NCBI GenBank assembly: GCA_035569495.1
Contig: DATMMX010000044.1
Coordinates: 33,986 to 97,985, forward strand
Direction: 5' to 3'
Source of the DNA: DASRDZ01 sp035569495
Lineage (GTDB): Bacteria; Chloroflexota; Dormibacteria; Aeolococcales; Aeolococcaceae
DNA length: 64,000 nucleotides
Part shown: positions 1-12,062 of the stretch, piece after piece
Position numbering within the stretch: the first letter of the stretch is position 1
How the letters are laid out: each line of letters starts with the position of its first letter
Program-made: the position numbers and the translations under genes
The notes under the pieces: model-generated
Databases searched by the model: none
Told to the model about the DNA's origin: nothing
Seen by the model: only the letters and a program-made list of their open reading frames with translations

Positions 1-399
1 GACCACACCCGTTGGCGCGCCCGGGTTGCCGCCGATTCCGGGGATGATCACGTGCGGGATCAACGCCTTGCCGTTGTTCAGGAAGACCTTGTTGCCGGTG
101 CCGAGGTAGAGCGTGGTGACGCCGGCGTTGTTGTCCGAAACCCAGAACGGCGTCGCCGGCCCGGCGACGATGCCCCACGGGTTCTTGAGGTCGACGTCGG
201 TCTGGGCGGCGCGACCCGCGATGTCGGAAACCAGCGCGGTCTCCGAGTACCCGTCCTTGGCCGCGGACGCTGTGATCAGTGGCTGCGCGGTGAACGCGCC
301 CACCGCGGCACCGGCGACCGCCACAGCGAGCGCGGTGCGCCCGGTGCGTCGGCCACGGCCCGTCGGAGTGCTGGAAACGTTCGATGCGAAGACATTCAT
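1..399 (-). CDS. TIGR03118-family secreted protein, N-terminal part
   Basis: The first 133 residues of a protein that runs off the left edge of the window. A basic N-terminus (RGRRTGR at 15-21) is followed by a hydrophobic stretch and an Ala-rich cleavage region near residue 47, so it is probably exported. The mature start contains LKNPWGIVAGPATPFWVSDNN (residues 71-91 region), which is the hallmark of TIGR03118 proteins, a family of unknown function predicted to fold as a beta-propeller. The ATG at 399 is chosen because AGGAGG lies at 414-409, nine bases upstream. The function is unknown. Confidence 0.8.
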   Translation of the reverse strand, partial: MNVFASNVSSTPTGRGRRTGRTALAVAVAGAAVGAFTAQPLITASAAKDGYSETALVSDIAGRAAQTDVDLKNPWGIVAGPATPFWVSDNNAGVTTLYLGTGNKVFLNNGKALIPHVIIPGIGGNPGAPTGVV

Positions 400-546
400 C
401 GCGATCTGCCTCCTGGGATTTCCATGCCAGTCCCTCGCCGCACGGGGGGCAGCAACAAGGACAAATACGACGTGCTGTTACACGATGAGCGCTGGTTGCG
501 CCGATGGGACCCCGGTTTTCAGGGCCGTAAGCCCGCGCCCAGGACC

Positions 547-1467
547 TCAGATCGCGCCAGGGAAGACGTGCACGCCGTCCCGGCTGCGCGTGCGGGCCGA
601 GCTGCGCACCAGCGTGGTGCCGACCTGCTGGTCGGTCAGCAGTGCGCGCAGCAGCGCGTGCGGGATGCGTCCGTCGAGGATGTGCACCGTCGACGTGCCC
701 TGCAGCGCGCGGAGCGCTGCGTCGATCTTGGGGATCATGCCGCCGGTCACGACGCCGGCCTCGACGAGGACACGCGCGCGGTCGGCGGTGAGCTCGGGGA
801 TGAGTTCGCCGTCGCGATCGCGGACACCGGGGACATCGGTGAGCAGCACCAGGGCGCCGGCGTCGAGGGCGAGCGCCAGCTCGGCGGCCGCCGCGTCGGC
901 GTTGACGTTGTAGGTGTGGCCGTCGGCGCCGCGGGCGAGCGTGGCGACCACGGGAATGCCGCCGGCATCGAGCACCGCCTCGACGCGGGTCGGGTCGGTG
1001 CGAACCACGTCGCCGACGTAGCCGAGATCCTCGTCCCCGGGCTCTTCGTGAGGCAGGGCGAGCAGCGTGGAGCCGTCCTCACCCGACAGCGTCACCGCGT
1101 TGCCGCCCAGACGGCGCAACCCGGCGGCCAGCGTCGGGCCGACCTGCTTGGTGAGCACCGTCTTGACGATCTCGATGGTCTGCCCGTCGGTCACCCGAAG
1201 GCCGTGGCGGAAGCGCGGCTCGATCCCGGCGCGACGCTGCGCCTCGGTGATCTCGGGGCCGCCGCCGTGCACCAACACGGTGCGCGTTCCGACCAGGCGC
1301 AGCAGCGCGACGTCGGCGAGGATGGCGTCCGGGCCGGCCGCCTGGATGGCGGCGCCGCCGAGCTTGACGACGACGGTCTGGGCGGCAACCCGCTGCAGCG
1401 ACGGCAGCGCGTCGACGAGCCCGTCGACGTCGGGGGGAGTGCGTGGTGTCGAGACGAGGGTCAGCAT
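547..1467 (-). CDS. argB: Acetylglutamate kinase
   Basis: This 306-residue cytoplasmic enzyme phosphorylates N-acetylglutamate, the second step of arginine synthesis. The amino-acid kinase fold is visible: KLGGAAI at 35-41 (phosphate-binding Lys), VHGGGPEI at 66-73 (substrate loop), the conserved YNVNADAAAAELA near 187, and VTGGMIPK near 240. Length is normal for the family. The ATG start has AAGGA eight bases upstream. It lies 19 bases after argJ on the same strand and is probably cotranscribed with argJ and the GNAT gene before it. ArgB is usually feedback-inhibited by arginine in organisms using ArgJ; the sequence does not show this directly. Confidence 0.95.
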   Translation of the reverse strand: MLTLVSTPRTPPDVDGLVDALPSLQRVAAQTVVVKLGGAAIQAAGPDAILADVALLRLVGTRTVLVHGGGPEITEAQRRAGIEPRFRHGLRVTDGQTIEIVKTVLTKQVGPTLAAGLRRLGGNAVTLSGEDGSTLLALPHEEPGDEDLGYVGDVVRTDPTRVEAVLDAGGIPVVATLARGADGHTYNVNADAAAAELALALDAGALVLLTDVPGVRDRDGELIPELTADRARVLVEAGVVTGGMIPKIDAALRALQGTSTVHILDGRIPHALLRALLTDQQVGTTLVRSSARTRSRDGVHVFPGAI

Positions 1468-1486
1468 TCTGGTGGTCCTTGGTCGT

Positions 1487-2755
1487 TCAGGTCGCGTAGT
1501 GCGCGTTGACGGTCACGTAGCCGGGGCCCATGTCGCAGCCCCAGGCCTGTCCTTCACAGTCGCCTGCGGCCAGGTCGACGCCGATGACGGCGCCCTGTCC
1601 CGCAAACGCTTCGTGCAGTGCGAGTGCGTCGACGGCGACCGGCGCCCCCGCGTAGACGGCGACGCCGCTGACGAAGAGGCGGCATCGCTGCGGATCCAGT
1701 GCCACGCCGCTCCGCCCCAGCGCTGCCAGCACGCGTCCCCAGTTGGGATCGCCGCCATGCACCGCGGTCTTCACCAGCGGGCTGGCGGCCACCGTGCGCG
1801 CGGCGACACGCGCCGCCGCGGGGTCGGCGGCGCCACGCACGTCGACGCGGAAGTACCGTGTGGCACCCTCGCCGTCGGCGGCGACCATCTCGGTGAGACG
1901 TTGGCACACCTCGAACACGGCGCCTTCCAGTGCCGCCAGCGCTGCCGAACCCGCTGCGAAGGGCGTGCCGCCGGCGACTCCGTTGGCGAGCAGCAGCAGC
2001 GTGTCGTTGGTCGAGGTGTCACCGTCGACGGTCACGCAGTTGAACGTCTGGTCGGCAACGCGCTGCAGCAGCGGCTGCAACAGCGCCCGCGCCACGGGTG
2101 CGTCGGTGGTGACCAGGGCCAGCAGCGTGGCCATGTCGGGATGGATCATCCCCGAGCCCTTGGCCATGCCACCCACCGTGTAGCGGCGGCCGTTGGCGCG
2201 GAAGCCGGACACAGCCTGCTTGGGCACGGTATCCGTGGTCATGATGGCGCGCGCAGCGGCGTCGCCACCATCGTGCGATGCGGTCGTCGACGCGGTGCGG
2301 ACGCCCGCGAGCACGCGCTCCAGTGGCAACGGACGTCCGATCACGCCGGTGCTGCAGACCAGGATGCGGTCGAGCTCGACGCTCTCCGCGTCACCGGCGG
2401 CCCGGCACATGGCGAGGGCGTCACGCATCCCCTGCGCGCCCGTGCATGCGTTGGCGTTGCCCGAGTTGAGCACCACGGCATGGATGCCGCCGGTCTCCAG
2501 GTGGAGTTGCGACACTGATACCGGAGCAGCGCGGAACACGTTGCGGGTGAACACGCCCGCGGCGTCGCAGGGCCGCTCGCTGCGCACCACCGCGACGTCG
2601 AGACGCCGGTCGTCCCCATCGCCGCGGATGCCCGCCGCGGCCACTCCGGCGACGAAGCCGCGCGCCGCGCAGACTCCCGACCGCGCAACGTCCGCGGGTG
2701 GCGGCGACGGAGCGCTGAGGTCCGCAGTCACCGCCTTAGGCTGCCCACGCACCAT
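1487..2755 (-). CDS. argJ: Bifunctional glutamate N-acetyltransferase / ornithine acetyltransferase
   Basis: ArgJ recycles the acetyl group from N-acetylornithine to glutamate in the cyclic arginine pathway. The precursor self-cleaves before a Thr in KGSGMIHPDMATLL; here that Thr is residue 210 from the chosen start, so alpha and beta chains of about 209 and 213 residues are expected. Other family signatures are VLNSGNANACTG near 95 and CVTVDGDTSTND in the beta chain. The start is uncertain: the frame is open further upstream, and a GTG at 2731 is an alternative. The chosen ATG at 2755 overlaps the end of the upstream GNAT gene by 20 bases, which suggests translational coupling. No clear Shine-Dalgarno is visible. 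Confidence 0.93.
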   Translation of the reverse strand: MVRGQPKAVTADLSAPSPPPADVARSGVCAARGFVAGVAAAGIRGDGDDRRLDVAVVRSERPCDAAGVFTRNVFRAAPVSVSQLHLETGGIHAVVLNSGNANACTGAQGMRDALAMCRAAGDAESVELDRILVCSTGVIGRPLPLERVLAGVRTASTTASHDGGDAAARAIMTTDTVPKQAVSGFRANGRRYTVGGMAKGSGMIHPDMATLLALVTTDAPVARALLQPLLQRVADQTFNCVTVDGDTSTNDTLLLLANGVAGGTPFAAGSAALAALEGAVFEVCQRLTEMVAADGEGATRYFRVDVRGAADPAAARVAARTVAASPLVKTAVHGGDPNWGRVLAALGRSGVALDPQRCRLFVSGVAVYAGAPVAVDALALHEAFAGQGAVIGVDLAAGDCEGQAWGCDMGPGYVTVNAHYAT

Positions 2756-3284
2756 GCGGCCGCGATGGCAGCCGCCGGGGTTGCGCCGCGCGGTTGCGCA
2801 GTGCACAGCGCATCGCCACCGAACCGCGACCGGGAACCATGGCGCACGCGCGCCCGGGTGGCAGATCGGCGATGTGCATCGCCGAGAACCCGAAGCGGGC
2901 GAACCAATCTGCCGCCACGGCGGAGAGCAGGAAGACCTCGCCGTACCCCTGCGCGGCGGCGCGCGCCAGCGCGTCGACGATCAGCCGGCGTCCCAGGCCG
3001 AGCCTGTGATGGCCGCGGGCCACGCAGACGTTGTACAGCTCGGCGGTGTCGCGGTAGCGGTGCATGCCGACGCATCCGCTGACGCGCCCGTCGACCTCGA
3101 TGAGGCGGAATTCGGCGAGGTGCGCCTCGAAGTACGAGGGTGGTCGCGCCAGCAGCTCGCCGCCCTCGACGAACGGGAGTGACAGCTCGTACAGTGCGCG
3201 CGCGTCGGGGGGCACGGCGTCGCGGATCACCACCCGACGCACGGCCCGCCTGCGCCGCCTGGCGAACCGCTGAAGTGCCTCCAT
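2736..3284 (-). CDS. GNAT-type N-acetylglutamate synthase (ArgA-like, short form)
   Basis: A 182-residue single GNAT domain. The pattern matches the acetyltransferase half of ArgA: a Glu/Gly segment SLPFVEGGELLARP, FRLIEVDGRVSGCVGM, the acetyl-CoA loop RGHHRLGLGRRL, and the ADWFARFGFSAM then LPPGRACAM tail typical of N-acetylglutamate synthases. It lacks the amino-acid-kinase domain of classical ArgA, as in the short actinobacterial enzymes. Its position directly before argJ and argB supports the arginine role. A TAGCAT box seven bases before the ATG supports this start and a leaderless message. The product could also acetylate another substrate, but context makes glutamate most likely. Confidence 0.82.
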   Translation of the reverse strand: MEALQRFARRRRRAVRRVVIRDAVPPDARALYELSLPFVEGGELLARPPSYFEAHLAEFRLIEVDGRVSGCVGMHRYRDTAELYNVCVARGHHRLGLGRRLIVDALARAAAQGYGEVFLLSAVAADWFARFGFSAMHIADLPPGRACAMVPGRGSVAMRCALRNRAAQPRRLPSRPHGAWAA

Positions 3285-3291
3285 GCCAGCG

Positions 3292-3297
3292 ATGCTA
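3292..3297 (-). promoter_or_regulatory. -10 box of the arginine operon, leaderless
   Basis: TAGCAT on the minus strand with seven bases to the ATG at 3284. A start point about seven bases past the box would fall at the start codon. No consensus -35 is obvious. Confidence 0.5.
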
Positions 3298-3348
3298 GGC
3301 GCGCAAGCGTGAACGTAGCGAGAACGATCTGCGCCGGGCGCCGCCGGT

Positions 3349-4881
3349 TCAGGTGCTGAGCGCGGCCGCCTGGACGTGCTGTTCGCGCAGCTGCCGCTTG
3401 AGCACCTTGAAGCTGCTGTTCATCGGCAGCGTGGCGACGACGTGGATGCTCTGCGGGCACTTGTAGGAGGCCAGCTTCTCGCGGCAGTGGGCGATCAGCT
3501 CCGCATCGCTCACCGACGCGCCGGGCGACAGCACCACGTCCGCGTGCACCACCTCGCCGAGCCGCTCGTCGGGCAGCCCGATCACGGCCGCCTGGGCCAC
3601 GGCGGGATGCGCGTTGAGCACCTCCTCGACGTCGCGCGGGATGATGTTGAAGCCGCCGCGGATGATCAGGTCCTTGCTGCGGTCGAGCACGTAGAGGTAG
3701 CCGTCGGCGTCGACGCGGCCGACGTCGCCGGTGTGCAGCCAGCCGTCGACGACAGTGCGTGCCGTCTCCGCGGGCATGCCGTGGTATCCGTGCATGATGT
3801 TGGCGCCACGGATGAGGATCTCGCCATCGGAGCCCGGCGACAGCACGGTGCCGTCGCGGTCCGCGATGGCCACCTCGACGCCCGGCAGCGGCCGCCCGAC
3901 CGAGCCCGGCCGGTTGTGCTCGGGCGTGTTCAACGCGCACTGTGCGGTGCTCTCCGACAGCCCGTAGCCCTGCAGGACCGTGCAGCCGAATGCGGATTCG
4001 AAGCGGTGCAGCAGCTCCAGCGGCAGCGGCGCGGCGCCACTGATCACGTAGCGCAGCGACGACACATCGCGCGAGGCACGGTCGGGATGGTCGAGCAGCG
4101 CCACCATCATCGCCGGCACCAACGCCGTGATGGTGACGCGATGTTCCTCGATGAGTTGCAGCACCGCCGCGGGGTCGAACCAGCGCAGCAGCACGCCGCG
4201 ACCGCGCCGGAAGGTGCCTGCCAGCGTGGTGCTGAGCCCGTACACGTGCGACAGCGGGAGGGTGCCAAGGCCGACCTGGTCGTCGCCGGGATCCCAGGCC
4301 TGGTGGGCGTTCTCCGCCATGGCGCGCAGGTTGCTGTGGCTCAGCTCAACGCCCTTGGGCACGCCGGTGGTCCCCGACGTGTAGAGGATCACCGCGGCAT
4401 CGTCGGCGCCCGCGTCGTGCGGAACATCGACGGGCGGCGCGGCGCACAGCGACTCGAAGTCGACCGCACCCTCGCCACCGCCGACGCAGATCACCCGCCG
4501 CAGTGACGGCACGGCCGCAGCCACCTCGCGCACCTTGGGCAGCAGCTCGGGGGTGGTGATCGCCGCCACCGCGCCGGAATCCGTGGCGATGTGGCGCAGC
4601 TCGTCCGCGGTGAGCAGGAAGAGCACCGGCACCACCACGCCTCCCGCGGTCCAGGTGCCCAGGTAGCTGGTGCCCACCTCGGGGCAGTTCATCATCGTCA
4701 CCAGCACCCGGTCGCCGGGTGCGATGCCCAGCCCGCGCAGGCCGCCGGCGAGGCCGTGGCCGGCCCGGTTGAGCTCGGCGCTGCTGGACCAGCGGCCCTC
4801 GAACCACAGCGCGGGGTGGTCGCCGTTGCGGCGAAGCCCGTCGTCGAACAGGTCGGCGATGTTGATGTCCTGGTCCTCCAA
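3349..4881 (-). CDS. AMP-dependent fatty acid-CoA ligase
   Basis: About 505-510 residues of the ANL adenylating superfamily, which activates a carboxylic acid through an acyl-AMP and transfers it to CoA. Visible motifs are the P-loop YTSGTTGVPKG, GYGLSEST (A5), the A7 Asp in WLHTGDVGRVDADGYLY, the hinge DRSKDLIIRGG, and the C-terminal catalytic Lys region SSFKVLKRQL. Substrate cannot be read from sequence. The start is odd. Homologues begin at the residues encoded from 4866, but that codon is ATC, preceded by GGAGG at eight bases. The only canonical-type start nearby is TTG at 4881, used here. The gene stands alone and divergent from the permease. Confidence 0.88.
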   Translation of the reverse strand: MEDQDINIADLFDDGLRRNGDHPALWFEGRWSSSAELNRAGHGLAGGLRGLGIAPGDRVLVTMMNCPEVGTSYLGTWTAGGVVVPVLFLLTADELRHIATDSGAVAAITTPELLPKVREVAAAVPSLRRVICVGGGEGAVDFESLCAAPPVDVPHDAGADDAAVILYTSGTTGVPKGVELSHSNLRAMAENAHQAWDPGDDQVGLGTLPLSHVYGLSTTLAGTFRRGRGVLLRWFDPAAVLQLIEEHRVTITALVPAMMVALLDHPDRASRDVSSLRYVISGAAPLPLELLHRFESAFGCTVLQGYGLSESTAQCALNTPEHNRPGSVGRPLPGVEVAIADRDGTVLSPGSDGEILIRGANIMHGYHGMPAETARTVVDGWLHTGDVGRVDADGYLYVLDRSKDLIIRGGFNIIPRDVEEVLNAHPAVAQAAVIGLPDERLGEVVHADVVLSPGASVSDAELIAHCREKLASYKCPQSIHVVATLPMNSSFKVLKRQLREQHVQAAALST

Positions 4882-5019
4882 CCTCCGCCCGCGAAATCCC
4901 GTCCCGGCGGGAATGATGGGCGGGTCGGTCCCCGCCGCGCAACCGGCGCGGTCGCCGAGCGCCGCTACGGCGCTGCCTGAGGCGGGACGCGCCGGGGACC
5001 TTCCTGCAAGGATGGCTTG

Positions 5020-6146
5020 ATGATGGTGCTGGAGCAGATCGGGCGCGCGCTGGCCATGGCGGGGGCGATGTTCTGGGAGGTGCTCTGGCCGCTGGCGCTC
5101 GGCTTCCTGCTCTCCGCGGTGGTCGAGACGGTGGTCTCGAAGGGCACGGTCTCGCGCCTGCTCGGCCGCGACACGCCGAAGGCCGTTGCCCTGGCGACGG
5201 TTTTCGGCGCCGCCTCGTCGTCGTGCTCCTACGCCGCGGTGGCGGTGGCGCGCAGCCTGTTCCGCAAGGGCGCGACGCTGGCCAACGCGATCATCTTCGA
5301 GTTCGCCTCGACCAATCTGGTGTTCGAGCTGGGCCTGGTGCTGGTCATCCTGCTCGGCTGGCAGTTCCTCGCCGCCGAGTTCGCCGGCGGGCTGCTCATC
5401 GTGGCGCTGCTGGCGATCCTCTTCCGATTCACGCTGCGGCCGCGGTACGTCGAGGGGGCGCGCCTGCAGGCGGAGCGCGGGCGGAACGGCCGGATGGAGG
5501 GCCACAGCACCATGGACATGTCGATCACGGACGGTCCACTGCTGCGGCGGCTGTTCTCCGGTCGCGCGCTGACGGCGATCAGCCAGTACTTCTTCATGAA
5601 CGTCTTCAGCGTCTGGATGGACGTGGTGGCCGGTTTCCTCATCGCCGGCGCCATCGCGGCATGGGTGCCCGATGCGGTGTGGTCCAACCTGTTCCTCAGC
5701 GGCCACGGCCTGTGGTCGGAGGTGTGGGGCGCGGTGATCGGGCCGCTGGTCGCGGTGGTCACCTTCGTCTGCAGCGTCGGCAACGTGCCGCTCGCCGCCG
5801 TGCTGTGGCGCGGCGGCATCGCCTTCGGCGGGGCGATCGCCTTCATCTTCGCCGACCTGATCATCCTGCCGATCCTCAACATCTACCGGAAGTACTATGG
5901 CTCGCGCGTCGCGATGTACCTGTTCGCCGTGTCGCTGGTGACCATGGCCACCGCCGGGCTGGTGGTGGGCCTGGTCTTCGAGGCGCTGCGCGCAACGCCG
6001 ACCAACCGCGCGGTCACCGCGCTGCAGCAGTACCCGGCGTGGAACGCCACCACCGTGCTCGACATCGCCTTTCTGCTCCTGGTCATTCCCATGGCCGTGC
6101 GCTTTCTGGGCAACGGCGGCGTCGGCATGCTGCGGGCGATGAACCG

Positions 6147-6150
<4 letters not shown>
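5020..6150 (+). CDS. Permease of the ArsP/DUF318 (UPF0718) family
   Basis: A 376-residue integral membrane protein with about eight to ten predicted helices in two halves separated by a polar loop (about 145-185). Each half carries a Cys-containing signature: AASSSCSYAAVAVARSLF near 65 and TFVCSVGNVPLAAVLWRGG near 250. These are typical of DUF318 permeases, which include ArsP organoarsenical exporters. Substrate is unknown. The second of two adjacent ATG codons after a TTG is equally possible; ATG 5020 has AAGGA seven bases upstream. The stop overlaps the TTG start of the following cation ATPase, so the two are translationally coupled and may work on related ions. Confidence 0.85.
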
Positions 6151-8486
<2,336 letters not shown>

Positions 8487-11089
8487 TACCCCTGCGCCAG
8501 GCCGCAATCCTGGTCGCGCAGGAAGGTCGCCTGGTGGGCGGTCTCGACGCCTTCGGCCACGACCTCCAGGCCGAGGGCACGGGCCATCTCCAGGATGGTC
8601 TCCACCAGCGTCGGACCCTGCGCGGGATCGCCGAGCGCGTCGACGAACGCCTTGTCGACCTTGAGCGTGTCGAAGGGCAGCGCCTGCAGGCGGCCGAGCG
8701 CGGAGTAGCCGGTGCCGAAGTCGTCGATGCTGAGGTGGACGCCGAGCGCCTTGAGCTGATGCACCACGGCGACCTCGGCGGCCGACTCCGCCACGGCGAC
8801 GGATTCGGTCAGTTCCAGTTCGAGCAACTCCGGCGGCAGCCCCGATTCGTCGAGGATGGCACGCACGTTGGCGGGAAGCTCGGGGTTGGCCAGGTCGTTG
8901 CCCGAGATGTTGACGGCGACGCGGATCGGCGGCAGGCCCGCGTCGATCCAGGCGCGCAGCTGCAGGCAGGCGGTGCGCATCACCCACTCGTCGATGCGTC
9001 CGACCAGACGGAGCTGCTCGGCGAGCGGGATGAACGTCGAGGGCGGGACGTCGCCCAGGGTGGGATGCTTCCAGCGCGCCAGCGCCTCGACGGCGGCGAC
9101 GGTGCCGTCGCTGAGGCGGACCACGGGCTGATAGGCGACGACCAGACCGTTCGTGTCGATGGCGGTGCGCAGATCCTCACCGAGCTGCACCTGGGCGACC
9201 AGCTCGCGGCGCATCGCCGCCTCGAAGACGCGCACGCCGCCCTTGTCGCGACGCTTGGCGAAGTACATGGCCAGGTCGGCGTCGCCGAGCAAGGACTCCA
9301 GCGTCGTCGACTCGACGTCGACGGTGGCCACGCCCATCGACGCGCTGGGCGTCACCTCGCGATCGGCGAGCGACAGCGGCGCGCGCAGGGCGGTGAGGAC
9401 GCGTTCCGCGGCCGCCGTCGCCTGTGCGGCGGTGGTGCCGTCGAGCAGCACGGCGAATTCGTCGCCGCCGATGCGCACCACCAGGTCCTGCGGGCGCACC
9501 GCGCCTGTGATGCGCGTCGCCACCTCGGTGAGGTACACGTCGCCGTCGGCGTGGCCGAAGCTGTCGTTGACCCGCTTGAAATCGTCGAGGTCGAGGTAGA
9601 GCATGCTCTGCGGGCGCACCGGGTCGGTGCGGTCGCCGTGCGGCTGGTCGAGGCGGCGGCGGAGCAGCTCGCGGTTGGCCAGGCCGGTGAGCGGGTCGTG
9701 CAGCGCCTGCCAGGTGAGCTGCTGCTCGTAGCGATGGCGCTCGCTGACGTCGGTGATGTTGAGCACCACGCCGGCCACCGCGGAGTCGTCGAGGCGGTTG
9801 GTGATGCGCGCCCAGACGTGGCGCCAGGTGGCATCGACGTGCATCAGCCGCGCCTCCACCTGCGCCGTCCCACCGGGCTCGGAGAGGATGCGCTCCCAGG
9901 CGCGCACCACGCGGTCCAGGTCGTCGGGGTGGACGCGGTCGTGGAGCGGGGCGGAGTTCTCGCCGTCGATGTCAAATTCTCGGCGGAGCGAGGGTGTGGC
10001 GAAGTCGATGGTGCCCCCGTTGGAGACCAGCAGGATGCCGTCGCTGGCGTTCTCCACCAGGGCGGCGAGGCGGCGCTCGCGCAGCTCCACCGCCTCCTGG
10101 CGGTCCCTGAGCCGGTCGGCCATGGTGTTGAAGGCGCCGGCCAGGTGGGCGAGCTCGTCGTCGCTGCCGGTGGGCAGGCGCTCGGCGGACTCGCCGGCGG
10201 CGAGCCGGTCGGTGGCGGCGCGCACCCGCTTCAGCGGCGCCAGGATGGAGTGCGACAGCCGGCTGGAGAGGGCCAGCGCCGCCACCACGCCGATGAGCAG
10301 GGCGAGGCCGACGGCGAGCGCCGAGCCGGCCTGGCCGCCGGTGAAATCGTTGCGCAGAGATGCCACGGTGGCGGCGTTGGCGCCGCTCAGGCTGTCGAGG
10401 CCCTGGATGACGCGCTGCACCTCCTGGGTGAAGCGGTTGGCGAGCTGTCCGACCAGGGTGAGGTTCTGGTCGGGTGCCCATCCGGCGACCTCGGCGCGGA
10501 CCGCGGCGCTGTCGTCCCACGCCGCCGTCGTCGCCGAGATCAGGCCGGGCTGGACCGCCTGCTGCACCGGCATCCCGGCCAGGTGGTGGAGGTCGGCGCT
10601 GACCTGGGTGGCCGCGCCGGCCATGGCGAAGCTGTCCTCGGGATCGCCGCTGGCCAGGTAGGTCTCGCCGAGGCTGATGACGTGCTCGACGCTGCCGCGC
10701 ACCGTGCCGATGACCCGCTGCTCCTGCTGGGCGGCGTCGAGCTTGCGGGCGGTGTCCTGGCTCATGCCGAGCGCCACCACCGACACCGTGGCCACGGCGA
10801 CGAGCGGCGCCAGGAGCAGCAACGAGACCACGCGCAGACGCGTGCGCAGGCGTCGGGGCAGGTGTGGCATCGTCCGGGCGAGCAGAGTAGAGGTCACTTT
10901 TGTCCGTAGCGTTCGGTGAGCGGCGCCACGATCATATGGAGGGCTCCGCCCAGGGCTGGGGGCTCGACACAGGCTCGGCGCCCGGCCGCGACACGGCCGA
11001 AACCCGGGTGCGTCGATTGCGGTCTGGCGCATCCCGTCGCTGCGGTTCATGATCAGGAACTGAGCCGGATTTGTTGGAGGGTTGCACCG

Positions 11090-12052
11090 GTGGCACGCGA
11101 GCCGTATCCGCCGATCGAGCCGTATGCGCAGGGCATGCTCGACGTGGGCGAGGGCAACGCCGTCTACTGGGAGACCTGCGGCAACCCCGAGGGCAAGCCG
11201 GCGCTGGTGGTGCACGGTGGGCCCGGGTCGGGGTGCAGCACGGGCAACCGGCGTCCGTTCGATCCCGAGCGGTACCGGGTGGTGCTCTTCGACCAGCGGG
11301 GCAGCGGTCGGAGCAGGCCACATGCGAGCGATCCCGCTGCGGACATGAGCGTCAACACGACACACCATCTGCTCGCCGACATGGAGATGCTGCGCGCGCA
11401 TCTGGGCGTCGAGCGGTGGCTGCTTTTCGGCGGGTCGTGGGGTTCGACGCTGAGCCTGGCGTATGCGGAGCGGCATCCCAAGCGGGTGTCGGAGATCGTG
11501 CTCGCCAATGTCACCACGACGCGGCGCTCGGAGCTCGACTGGCTCTACAGGGGTGCGGGCAGCTTCTTTCCCGAGGAGTGGGAGGCGTTCCGTCGTGGCG
11601 TACCGGTCGCGTCGCGCGACGGTGACCTGGTCGCGGCCTACGCGCGGTTGATGGAGGACGCTGATGCCGGTGTGCGCGCGCGGGCGGCGGCCGATTGGGC
11701 GGCGTGGGAGGACGCGGTCACCTCACTGGAGCCCAACGGCAGGCCCAACGCGTTCAGCAACCGGCCCCCTGACGCATTGCTCGCGCTGGTGCGCATCTGT
11801 GCACACTATTTCTCGCACGCCGCGTGGCTGGAGGATGGCGAGCTGCTGCGCAACGCGAGCCGGCTGGCGGGCATTCCCGGGACGTTGATCCACGGGCGGC
11901 TCGACCTCAGCGCGCCGCTGTCGATCGCGTGGGAGCTGGCTCAGGCGTGGCCGGACGCGCGCCTCGTCGCCGTCTCCGACTCCGGGCACAGGGGCAGCCG
12001 GGCCATGAGCGACGCGCTGCTCGATGCGCTCGACGGGTACGTGGCCCGCTGA
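11090..12052 (+). CDS. pip: Proline iminopeptidase
   Basis: A 320-residue alpha/beta hydrolase of the S33 family that removes N-terminal proline from peptides. It shows the oxyanion segment VHGGPGSGCSTGNRRPFDP, the DQRGSGRSRPHA signature diagnostic of prolyl aminopeptidases, the nucleophile elbow GGSWGSTLSLAYAE, an Asp in HGRLDLSAPL and a final His in SDSGHRG. The GTG at 11090 is favoured by GGAGG at 11076-11080, nine bases upstream. Length is close to the usual 310-325. The 219 bases upstream hold no gene I can support. Confidence 0.93.
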   Translation: MAREPYPPIEPYAQGMLDVGEGNAVYWETCGNPEGKPALVVHGGPGSGCSTGNRRPFDPERYRVVLFDQRGSGRSRPHASDPAADMSVNTTHHLLADMEMLRAHLGVERWLLFGGSWGSTLSLAYAERHPKRVSEIVLANVTTTRRSELDWLYRGAGSFFPEEWEAFRRGVPVASRDGDLVAAYARLMEDADAGVRARAAADWAAWEDAVTSLEPNGRPNAFSNRPPDALLALVRICAHYFSHAAWLEDGELLRNASRLAGIPGTLIHGRLDLSAPLSIAWELAQAWPDARLVAVSDSGHRGSRAMSDALLDALDGYVAR

Positions 12053-12062
12053 CCGGAATCGC

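Noticed and set aside
52..1509. Long plus-strand open frames opposite the arg genes
   Set aside because: They are complementary-strand shadows produced by high GC at codon third positions; sequence is low-complexity with no domain pattern, and argB/argJ motifs are on the other strand.
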